Origin: Clostridiaceae bacterium
GTDB lineage: Bacteria > Bacillota > Clostridia > Oscillospirales > Acutalibacteraceae
Direction: 5' to 3'
Assembly (NCBI GenBank): GCA_016295895.1
Contig: JAEDKI010000054.1
Span: 1-10,809, forward strand
DNA length: 10,809 bases
Each line of letters opens with the position of its first letter. Within the stretch, counting starts at the first letter, position 1. Below the pieces are notes generated by a model that saw only the letters and a list, made by a program, of their open reading frames with translations, was not told the DNA's origin and ran no database searches. Positions 1-5,892 of the stretch are shown here, in pieces. Made by a program: the position numbers and the translations under genes.

Positions 1-48
1 CCGCTGAACCCGCAAGGATTCAACGGCTTTTCCTATTCCGTTCAGCTT

Positions 49-1065
49 TTAACGACAGCTGTTAACCGATTCATAAGCCATCTGAGGATAATCGGTCATG
101 ATGCAATCTGCTCCGTTTTCGGTCAGAGTTTTAACATCGTCCGCATCATTTATCGTCCAATACTGAACGGCGATGTCATATTTATGGGCATAGTTTATAA
201 GCTGTCTTGTGCCGAGGTTGATTAAATTATTCATTGCGCTCTCTCCGTAAGGTATCTGAAGCGCAACATAGGTTACATCAAGGTCATCAAGATTCCAATC
301 CATTCTGCAATAGATATAGAACTGAAGCACTTCGAGAACTCCCGCAGAACGGGGCATATCGGGATATTTTTTCTCCATATAAATCGAAACATCGGGCTGG
401 AAGGTTGCCCAGATTACTCTGTCCTTCATTCCCCTCTCGTTGATGATTGAATAGAGCTTGTCTGCCGCTTTCATTCCGTCTTTTCCCTTGCTCTTGATTT
501 CGATGATATACCTGTACTCTTTGCCGTCGCTGTGCGATTCGATATAATCAATTATGGATTCGCAGGTTGCAACCCTTAAGTTTTCGGGAATGTCGTCTCC
601 CCTCAGACCTCTGTAGGGATACTCGCCGTCAATGCAGAAATTCTCGCCGAGATTCAGAACCTGAGCCTCCTCAAAGGTCAGCTCAGAGGCATATACATTT
701 TCTCTGCCGAATTCCTCAACGGCATTTGAGGTTGCGTCATATGTAAGGTTATGAAGTAATATAAGCTCGCCGTCTGCCGTAATCTGAACATCAAATTCAA
801 AGGTATCAACGCCGAGAGTGTCTTTTTCTTCAATGACCTTTTCAAAAGCCATGAGCGTGTTCTGCGGAGCAATGCCCGCACCCGACCTGTGAGCGGAAAC
901 ATCGGGGTCTTTGTATTCGTTGATATAGGGGTTCTGAGCGTTCTCGTTGATAATAACCGGAGTGCCCGGCTTATCCGCCGCTCCCATGTTCAGCATCAGC
1001 GGGATTATCATTGCAACCGCAACGATTGAATGATAAAGGTTTTTCAGCATTAAAATAAGATTCAT
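49..1065 (-). CDS. Membrane-anchored glycerophosphodiester phosphodiesterase (GDPD family)
   Basis: Predicted to hydrolyse glycerophosphodiesters (deacylated phospholipid headgroups) to glycerol-3-phosphate and an alcohol. The 338-residue protein has a hydrophobic N-terminal segment (about residues 10-30), so the catalytic domain probably faces outward. The GDPD barrel motifs are in order: H59-R60 in SAHRSGAG followed by APQNT, E90 and D92 in FEFDVQITADGE, catalytic-type H105, E189 and K191 in IEIKSKG, W303 in YWTIND, and the closing MTDYP at 323-327. Two motifs deviate: the usual HRG is HRSGAG, and the usual HD pair is H105-N106. The acid/base and metal-ligand positions I can align are kept, so it is probably active. 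The ATG follows AAGGAG at 8 nt (1074-1079). It is transcribed from its own promoter at 1101-1129, separately from the cluster upstream. Substrate range cannot be read from the sequence. Confidence 0.9.
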   Translation of the reverse strand: MNLILMLKNLYHSIVAVAMIIPLMLNMGAADKPGTPVIINENAQNPYINEYKDPDVSAHRSGAGIAPQNTLMAFEKVIEEKDTLGVDTFEFDVQITADGELILLHNLTYDATSNAVEEFGRENVYASELTFEEAQVLNLGENFCIDGEYPYRGLRGDDIPENLRVATCESIIDYIESHSDGKEYRYIIEIKSKGKDGMKAADKLYSIINERGMKDRVIWATFQPDVSIYMEKKYPDMPRSAGVLEVLQFYIYCRMDWNLDDLDVTYVALQIPYGESAMNNLINLGTRQLINYAHKYDIAVQYWTINDADDVKTLTENGADCIMTDYPQMAYESVNSCR

Positions 1066-1100
1066 TCCGTTTTCTCCTTTTCCAAAGAAATAATATGCTT

Positions 1101-1129
1101 ATTATATGCCAAATCCTGCATTTTTTCAA
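1101..1129 (-). promoter_or_regulatory. Sigma-A-type promoter of the GDPD gene
   Basis: On the minus strand, TTGAAA (1124-1129) and a perfect TATAAT (1101-1106) are separated by exactly 17 nt. Transcription would begin near 1094, leaving a leader of about 30 nt that contains the AAGGAG ribosome binding site. Its position downstream of the hairpin at 1165-1200 means the GDPD gene can be expressed independently of the large cluster. Confidence 0.85.
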
Positions 1130-1164
1130 TACTAAAAATTGAAAATCGCTGTTTTAAAACGGCA

Positions 1165-1200
1165 CAAACCCGCCTGCGCCCAAACGCACAGACGGGTTTG
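1165..1200 (-). terminator. Intrinsic-terminator-like hairpin ending the minus-strand cluster
   Basis: It lies 37 nt past the stop of the last cluster gene. Read as minus-strand RNA, arms CAAACCCGTCTG and CAGGCGGGTTTG pair over 12 positions with one U-G wobble. The stem extends three more pairs (UGC with GCG, again one U-G) to a 6-nt loop. On the plus strand the two wobbles become C-A mismatches, so the structure is built for minus-strand RNA. The following tract (TGCCGTTTT) is only a modest U-tail, so some read-through is possible. Confidence 0.65.
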
Positions 1201-1237
1201 CAAATTAATATGGGTGTTTGTAATTTTGCCTATTCCG

Positions 1238-1825
1238 TCAAGCCCACGGATTAAAGCTTTCAGGCTGACGGATATCGGGAAGCAAAAACTGTTCCCAAAG
1301 ATACCATTTTCCGTCCTTGGCTTCTCTGAGCTGAACGGGTCTGGGATTGTCTGCTCCTCCCGAGGGTATAAAGAGCTTTGCATAGCCCTGCGCTTCATAG
1401 GAATGAGGGTTTTCGCTGACCGAAACGGTTAACGGCATTGACGGCCGGTAATCGTTTTCGGGCGTTGCGCCCGCAAAATATGAGCGGGGAACATAATCCT
1501 TATCCATGAAACGGTCGGAAATAAACTGCTTATCCATGCCGCTCAAGGGTCTGGGACCTCTGAGATAATTGAGCATTTCAAAACAAAGCTCCTTGCTTTG
1601 GGGATAACAGCTCAGCGCAAGCACGGTCATTGCCGCCGTCTCAAACGGCGTTGAAAGAGCCGCCTGAGGCAAAGCTTTGAATTCTTCAACGCTTGAAGGC
1701 ATTGAACCGAAAACTATTTTTTCGGTCTTGTTGCCGATATTCTGCGCCGCTTTCGTCACGGTTTCTCTGACTGTTTGCGTAACTGCGGCTTTTGCTTTGC
1801 TTTTGAGCATATCGAAAAGTGCCAT
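1238..1825 (-). CDS. Small protein with amphipathic N-terminal helix, DUF6935-like, last gene of cluster
   Basis: This 195-residue protein has no signal peptide and no full membrane helix. I recall similar proteins under DUF6935 in Ruminococcus-type genomes, but that name is from memory. Residues 1-35 (MALFDMLKSKAKAAV onward) look like a basic amphipathic helix that could lie on a membrane surface. Residues about 40-75 (MPSSVEEFKALPQAAL and the stretch after it) form a helical core. The C-terminal half is mixed, with conserved-looking FIPSGGADNPRPVQLR and KDGKWYLWEQF, and the protein ends in a short Pro/Trp tail. The ATG follows AAAGGAG at 8 nt (1834-1840). The gene starts only 18 nt after the TPM gene's stop, so the two are almost certainly cotranscribed. 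No catalytic residues are evident. A role as a peripheral membrane partner of the SPFH/TPM system is inference from context. Confidence 0.8.
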   Translation of the reverse strand: MALFDMLKSKAKAAVTQTVRETVTKAAQNIGNKTEKIVFGSMPSSVEEFKALPQAALSTPFETAAMTVLALSCYPQSKELCFEMLNYLRGPRPLSGMDKQFISDRFMDKDYVPRSYFAGATPENDYRPSMPLTVSVSENPHSYEAQGYAKLFIPSGGADNPRPVQLREAKDGKWYLWEQFLLPDIRQPESFNPWA

Positions 1826-1843
1826 TGAAACAACTCCTTTAAA

Positions 1844-3067
1844 TTAAAACGATCTTCCGCTGCCGCCGTGGCTTCTGCCGGACGAGCTTGTGTGGCTGCC
1901 GCCCGAGCTGCCGCCCGAGCTGCTGTCGTCGCTCTTAGGCTTGGGCGTTTGATAAAGCCTTTTGCCGATAAAAGTATCGTAGCTGCCCGTAACAACCATA
2001 CTGCCGGGTCTTGTGTAGACGGTTGCATTTGTCTGCTTCCTGACAGACTTATTCTTTCCCGCAATGCTCTTTATGATAATAAATCCTGCAAGCATTCCGA
2101 TTACAATACACATCAAAAGCCATATAAAGCTGACATTGGGTTTAAGATATTTTTCACCGAGATCGGCATAGGTGTTAAAAGCCGAAGCATAATTCTCGTT
2201 TTTGAGGTCATCTATCATTGAGTCAATTATGTTGTCGCAAACGGAATTACTAAAGGCTTTTAATCCCTTTCCGTGGGTTGTGATGTGAATATATCTGTTG
2301 CCCTCTTCGCCGGGTTTATACAGAACGAGCATTCCGTCATCATTCTCGCCGTAGCCGTAGCCGTTGTAATCATAGAAATCGTCGGCATATTCTTCGGCCG
2401 TCTTGCCCTCAAGGTCAGGCACGGTCAGAACCGCAAGCTCCATTTGGTATTCCTGCGCCAGCGTTTCAAATCTTGCACAAAGCGCATTTTCTTCTTCGGT
2501 TGTGAGCAAATCGGCATTATCCACAACAAGCGGAAGTGTGCGCTCAACGGGAACAAATTCTGTTGCTGATTCTCCGCTGCCGTCAGATTCGCCGACAGGC
2601 GTTGTCACGGGAGAAGCATAAGCGCCGCCTTCGAGAACGGTCTCAACCGCCGCATAATACGAGGCAATGCCGCCGTAATATGTTTCGTTTGAGTCGTAGG
2701 CATTCCAGATAATATCCTCAATCTGCTCGGTGATGACGGTTTCGGCGTCTCCCGAAAGGTAGATTGAATACTTTTCTCCGCCGATATTATCCGTAATCAG
2801 AATACCGTTTTCGCTGTCCGCCTCAAGATTGTAAAGCTCCTCGGAATAGTCATAGGTTGAGCCGTCAACATTTTCCGCAATGCAAAACATTACGCAATAG
2901 CCGTAGAGATTTTCAATTCTGTTTGCCATTGAATCAAGCTCGGCTATCTCCTCATATGACAAATGGCTACCGTCGTCAAAAATATGAGTGCTTGCTGCAG
3001 ATGCGGAAATCACCGCCGAGAAGCAAATAACAAGCGCAAAAAGGAGCGCAATAATTCTCTTTTTCAT
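1844..3067 (-). CDS. Tandem TPM-domain protein, secreted domains plus one membrane helix (YdjH/YgcG-like)
   Basis: TPM domains (TLP18.3/Psb32/MOLO-1) are extracytoplasmic modules often paired with membrane-stress proteins. This 407-residue protein has a signal peptide (MKKRIIALLFALVICFSAVI, to about residue 26). A degenerate first TPM-like domain follows (about 28-146), then a Ser/Gly/Glu linker, a clear second TPM domain (about 179-305, opening VVDNADLLTTEEE with GYGENDDGMLVLY inside), one membrane helix (about 312-335) and a Ser/Gly/His-rich cytoplasmic tail ending SHGGSGRSF, a tail style typical of TPM proteins. An in-frame ATG 27 nt upstream is possible. I chose 3067 because AAGGAGG (3076-3082) sits 8 nt before it and the signal peptide starts there. 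That ribosome binding site overlaps the stop codon of the preceding zinc-ribbon gene. The combination resembles B. subtilis YdjH, though with two TPM copies. Binding partner unknown. Confidence 0.87.
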   Translation of the reverse strand: MKKRIIALLFALVICFSAVISASAASTHIFDDGSHLSYEEIAELDSMANRIENLYGYCVMFCIAENVDGSTYDYSEELYNLEADSENGILITDNIGGEKYSIYLSGDAETVITEQIEDIIWNAYDSNETYYGGIASYYAAVETVLEGGAYASPVTTPVGESDGSGESATEFVPVERTLPLVVDNADLLTTEEENALCARFETLAQEYQMELAVLTVPDLEGKTAEEYADDFYDYNGYGYGENDDGMLVLYKPGEEGNRYIHITTHGKGLKAFSNSVCDNIIDSMIDDLKNENYASAFNTYADLGEKYLKPNVSFIWLLMCIVIGMLAGFIIIKSIAGKNKSVRKQTNATVYTRPGSMVVTGSYDTFIGKRLYQTPKPKSDDSSSGGSSGGSHTSSSGRSHGGSGRSF

Positions 3068-3080
3068 TTTCCGCACCTCC

Positions 3081-4157
3081 TTACAACAGCTCAATCAGCC
3101 ATGAAATGCCGTAAAGCAGAGCGCTGATTCCCGCTCCGAGAAGCAGAGTGGCATTTCTGACGGCTTTTTTATCCGTCGGAATGTCTCCGACAAATTTGCC
3201 CGTCTGACCGTTCATTGCGAACGTGTATTCATTGCCGTTCCACTTCGTTTTCAGAATCCAGACGGGATAAAGCGCATATTTATAAAATCCGTCTGCGATA
3301 TTAATATAAGTGCTTTTCGGGGTAACGTTTGTATAGCCCTGAACGGTTTCGGCAAATGCGGAGCCTGCGCTGTTCCTGATTCTTTCATTTGCTCTGCCTA
3401 TGCTTTGTTCCACGCTGACATCATATTTATCGGCAAGATAACCCGCAAGATAAGCGGTATTGAAATCAACAGCCTGTGAAACATCAAACGGCTCAATGGA
3501 TTCCATAAGGTCATCGGGCATCTTTTCGGAGCCGTCAACGGGCACATTGTCAAAGCCTATGCTTCCGCTTCTGAAAACATTATAGCTTTCAACCTCGGTA
3601 TAATCATAATCGGAGTCAGACCATTTTCTGACTTTTTCAGCCGAATAATTAACATTTGCGGCGGCATTGCAGGTAAAAAGCCAATGGGGAACATAAACGC
3701 CCTTAATCTCGTCGATATGGTTGTTATCCTTAAAAGCTTTGGGAACAAATTTCTTTGTTGCAATATGTTTCTTCAGGGCTTCCTTTGCAGCTTTTTTATC
3801 GAGCTTGAAAGGAATGACAAGATCGGGACGGAGCGCACCCGAAAACTTGCCTTTGACAACAACCTGATTGCCGCAGTAAGGGCAGGTTGTTGCGCCCGTT
3901 GTTGAATCGGCGATTATTTCTCCGCCGCAGGATTTGCAGGAATAGACCGACATTCCGTCGGTTTCTCCCTCGCTCCATTCGGAGTTCTGAGAGCTCCAAT
4001 TAATATCATCCTGCATTTCCTCGGACCCGTTATCCTGAGGAAAATCATTGATATCAAACTCTGTGTCGCAATAGGGGCATTTCAGCTTTTGCGAGCCTGT
4101 GTCAAAGGCAACTGCGCCTCCGCAGCAGGGGCACTTTTGCTCTGTAACTGCTGACAA
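3081..4157 (-). CDS. TFIIB-type double zinc-ribbon protein with C-terminal membrane helix (YdjG-like)
   Basis: The 358-residue protein begins with two four-cysteine zinc ribbons: C9/C12 with C27/C30 (CPCCGG, CPYC) and C74/C77 with C92/C95 (CKSCGG, CPYCGN), separated by an acidic Ser/Asn/Glu-rich linker. A conserved globular region follows (LRPDLVIPFKLDKKAAKEAL at about 107-126, then GVYVPHWLF), and the protein closes with one hydrophobic helix (about 335-358). Such proteins are often mis-annotated as PriA helicase fragments, but no helicase motif is present. The start is TTG, preceded by AAGGAG 10 nt away (4168-4173) inside the last codons of the upstream gene. The nearby ATG is out of frame, and the next internal Met would delete the first ribbon. 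The architecture matches B. subtilis YdjG, which works with a TPM protein and an SPFH protein, exactly the partners found here. Probably a cytoplasmic-facing membrane adaptor. Confidence 0.87.
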   Translation of the reverse strand: MSAVTEQKCPCCGGAVAFDTGSQKLKCPYCDTEFDINDFPQDNGSEEMQDDINWSSQNSEWSEGETDGMSVYSCKSCGGEIIADSTTGATTCPYCGNQVVVKGKFSGALRPDLVIPFKLDKKAAKEALKKHIATKKFVPKAFKDNNHIDEIKGVYVPHWLFTCNAAANVNYSAEKVRKWSDSDYDYTEVESYNVFRSGSIGFDNVPVDGSEKMPDDLMESIEPFDVSQAVDFNTAYLAGYLADKYDVSVEQSIGRANERIRNSAGSAFAETVQGYTNVTPKSTYINIADGFYKYALYPVWILKTKWNGNEYTFAMNGQTGKFVGDIPTDKKAVRNATLLLGAGISALLYGISWLIELL

Positions 4158-4159
4158 GG

Positions 4160-4699
4160 TTAATCATCTCCTTGTAGATAAGACATTAAAATATTATGCA
4201 CTTCGTTAAAAATTCCGTTACAGCCCTCGGGAAGCTCCTGATTGCTGTTGAATGTTACAGATATGTTTTCTTCCTTTACGGAAAAAGTCAACGATACCGT
4301 TGGAGCGTCAAGTGCGATAATTTCGCTGTATTTTAACTTTCCCCAACCCATAACTCCGCATTCCGAGCAAACGGCACGGATTTTTTCAACCGCTTCAAAC
4401 GGAACGGAAAGCGTTTTTGTTTCTTCGGGCGCTCCGTTATACGGAATTCTTGACGACTCAATAACGGCAGAGCCGTTTTCATCGGTGGAGAGCCTGATAT
4501 ACAGGCTCTCGCCCTCCATTCCGCCGTGAATGGAATAAACGCACTCATCGACGAAATTCGCCATGTTGTTTTCCATTCCGCCCTTGTCGGTTACGGAATT
4601 ATGAGAAACAACGCATACAATCCCGACAGCCAAAGCTGCAACCGTTATTACCGAAACAAAGACAATCAACAGAATTTTCATTATTGATAAGTTTTTCAC
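4160..4699 (-). CDS. Membrane-anchored protein of unknown function, translationally coupled to the DUF4428 gene
   Basis: I do not recognise this family. The 179-residue product has one N-terminal hydrophobic segment (about residues 7-32, MKILLIVFVSVITVAALAVG) and then a soluble domain, probably outside the membrane. That domain has strand-rich segments, SLYIRLSTDENGSAVIES and PTVSLTFSVKEENISVTFN, and a Cys-x-x-Cys (VCSECGVMGWGK). I start it at GTG 4699 because the four bases GTGA there also contain the TGA stop of the upstream gene, the classic arrangement for translational coupling. Only a weak GAGG lies just before it. The alternatives are ATG 4681, with no ribosome binding site, and GTG 4720, deep inside the neighbour. 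Its end overlaps the ribosome binding site of the zinc-ribbon gene. The general shape resembles small lipoprotein-like surface subunits, but it has no lipobox. Confidence 0.75.
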   Translation of the reverse strand: MKNLSIMKILLIVFVSVITVAALAVGIVCVVSHNSVTDKGGMENNMANFVDECVYSIHGGMEGESLYIRLSTDENGSAVIESSRIPYNGAPEETKTLSVPFEAVEKIRAVCSECGVMGWGKLKYSEIIALDAPTVSLTFSVKEENISVTFNSNQELPEGCNGIFNEVHNILMSYLQGDD

Positions 4700-5712
4700 T
4701 GCCTCGGAGTTCCGCAGCACTCGCAGAATCTGCTCTCACCGTTTCTTGCTCCGCAGGCGGGGCATACCCAGCCCTGAGCGGCAGGCTGAACAGGCTGCTG
4801 AGCATAAGCGTTAGGCTGCTGAGCGGCATATCCGCCCGCCGCAGCACCGAAAGCCGCATTGGGAGCCTGCTGATAAGGATTCTGCTGTGCGTAAGGGTTC
4901 TGCTGCTGTGCATAAGGATTCTGCTGTGCAAATCCGCCCTGAGGAGCATAGCCCTGATTCATGGGCATACCGTTGTTCATAGGCATACCGTTATTCATGG
5001 GCATACCGTTGTTCATGGGCATGCCGTTGTTCATGGGCATACCATTGTTCATGGGCATACCGCCGTTCATTCCCATGCCCATATTCATGCCGCCCATGTT
5101 CATGTTCGGCATTGCCGCACCGGGAGTGAGAGTGCTGATAACCTGCATTGCCATCTGCTGGAAGCGGTTATACTCTATTGTGCCGACGCCCTCAACTCTT
5201 GTGTCGTTGAGTGTAACCTCAAATTCATCAAAATAGGGGTTAGTGACCTTGAATTCAAGAATAAAGTCATAGTAGAAATTATATCTCGGCGGGCTGTAGC
5301 TGACACGCTGACCGTCCTTGCCCTGAGTGTAAATCTCGTCTTTATCCTCATCAATTTTAAGGGTACAGCTCATAATGCTTGAAAGAGGCATAACATCGGG
5401 ATTTTCCTCCGACCAACTGCCCTTATTGAAGCGGGATACAACAAAATTGCCGTTCATTGTGTCAACATAAATCTTTTTATCCTCGCCGAAGGTAAGGTTC
5501 GGAGTGAAGGCTGCAAGAGCCTGCTTATTCTGCTCTCTGTAAGCAAGCTGCTGTTTGATTTCATCAATCGTTGAGCTTCTTCTGTCGCTGAAAAACGGTG
5601 AAAGCTTCTTTGCACAGTCCTTGCACATGTTGCCGTCCTCAAGCTTTCTGTTGCCTAAAAGTCCAATTTTTTCTCCGCAGATGTCGCAGAATTTTTTGTC
5701 AAAAAGTCCCAT
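4696..5712 (-). CDS. DUF4428 zinc-ribbon protein with Met-Pro-Met-Asn repeat and C-terminal zinc ribbon
   Basis: This cytoplasmic 338-residue protein is built in five parts. An N-terminal DUF4428-type ribbon (CDICGEKIGLLGNRKL, C9/C12 and C30/C33) is followed by a short charged helix. A beta-rich central domain (about 70-195) comes next, then a Met/Gly/Asn-rich stretch (about 200-254) with six MPMNNG-type hexapeptides, and a Gln/Pro/Ala/Tyr-rich linker (NPYAQQ repeats). The last part is a C-terminal ribbon (C317/C320, C330/C333). The frame stays open upstream, but I start at 5712 because AAGGAG (5721-5726) lies 8 nt before MGLFDKKFC, where DUF4428 proteins normally begin. The central region is the type of domain often found in zinc-ribbon proteins near SPFH genes; I cannot assign a reaction. 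The disordered linker and its composition mirror the SPFH protein encoded just upstream, which suggests the two act together. Confidence 0.87.
   Translation of the reverse strand: MGLFDKKFCDICGEKIGLLGNRKLEDGNMCKDCAKKLSPFFSDRRSSTIDEIKQQLAYREQNKQALAAFTPNLTFGEDKKIYVDTMNGNFVVSRFNKGSWSEENPDVMPLSSIMSCTLKIDEDKDEIYTQGKDGQRVSYSPPRYNFYYDFILEFKVTNPYFDEFEVTLNDTRVEGVGTIEYNRFQQMAMQVISTLTPGAAMPNMNMGGMNMGMGMNGGMPMNNGMPMNNGMPMNNGMPMNNGMPMNNGMPMNQGYAPQGGFAQQNPYAQQQNPYAQQNPYQQAPNAAFGAAAGGYAAQQPNAYAQQPVQPAAQGWVCPACGARNGESRFCECCGTPRQ
4961..5068. repeat. Six tandem 18-bp units within the DUF4428 gene
   Basis: Six consecutive 18-bp units (plus-strand consensus ATGGGCATACCGTTGTTC) differ from one another at one to three positions, for example ATAGGCATACCGTTATTC in the second and CATGCC in the fourth. 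They encode the MPMNNG hexapeptides at about residues 216-251. The DNA itself is nearly identical rather than only the protein, which suggests recent expansion by slippage or unequal crossing-over. The unit length keeps the reading frame. There are no unique spacers, so it is not a CRISPR array. Confidence 0.93.
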
Positions 5713-5737
5713 GGCTATTTCTCCTTTATTTAATAAT

Positions 5738-5884
5738 TTATTTAACGCTGAGTCTGCTGATAATTGCCTGATTACCTGCGATTGTGCCGTCATCGGCGGG
5801 GGCTTTGTTGCCCGAGAATGACGAAAAAGCAAAAAGCATTATCAATGCAAGTGAAAGCGCAATTTTTTATATTAAAAACTCCTC
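5738..5884 (-). pseudogene. Decayed small ORF with signal-peptide-like sequence
   Basis: Between the SPFH stop and the DUF4428 ribosome binding site the minus strand has a good GAGGAG (5879-5884). At normal spacing from it is ATAAAAAATTGCG where ATGAAAAAAATTGCG would be expected. Beyond that, one frame reads IALSLALIMLFAFSSFSGNK and continues to SVK and a TAA at 5738-5740. A hydrophobic run followed by a polar tail is typical of a secreted or surface peptide. Restoring the start would need one substitution plus one inserted base, so I call it a remnant. A 33-codon version starting at the internal ATG (5839) is possible but lacks a ribosome binding site. Confidence 0.4.
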
Positions 5885-5892
5885 TGATTTAA

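Noticed and set aside
3..46. Inverted repeat GCTGAAC (3-9) / GTTCAGC (40-46) followed by TTTT, as a possible terminator past the GDPD gene
   Set aside because: Only seven paired bases around a 30-nt loop, overlapping another short repeat, and the minus-strand U-tract would lie outside the window. It cannot be called.
1139..1432. Plus-strand ORF of 97 codons across the terminator and the end of the last cluster gene
   Set aside because: It overlaps a hairpin and a supported minus-strand gene, lacks a ribosome binding site, and its composition is not protein-like.
4961..5068. Short tandem repeats resembling a CRISPR array
   Set aside because: Units are contiguous with no spacers, are in frame with a protein repeat, and no cas genes are present.
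4961..5236. Plus-strand ORF with repeated MGIPLF units that looks membrane-like
   Set aside because: A second antisense reading of the same 18-bp repeat. It has no ribosome binding site and no homology I recognise, and it is fully inside a well-supported gene.
4684..5382. Plus-strand ORF rich in His-Gly-His-Thr-Val-Val-His repeats
   Set aside because: It is the antisense shadow of the Met-Pro-Met-Asn repeat gene. The minus-strand frame has a ribosome binding site, known zinc-ribbon motifs and operon context; this one has none.
5713..5832. 40-residue N-terminal extension of the DUF4428 protein from a TTG at 5832
   Set aside because: The extension has no ribosome binding site, differs from the usual DUF4428 N-terminus, and overlaps the remnant ORF. 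AAGGAG supports the ATG at 5712.
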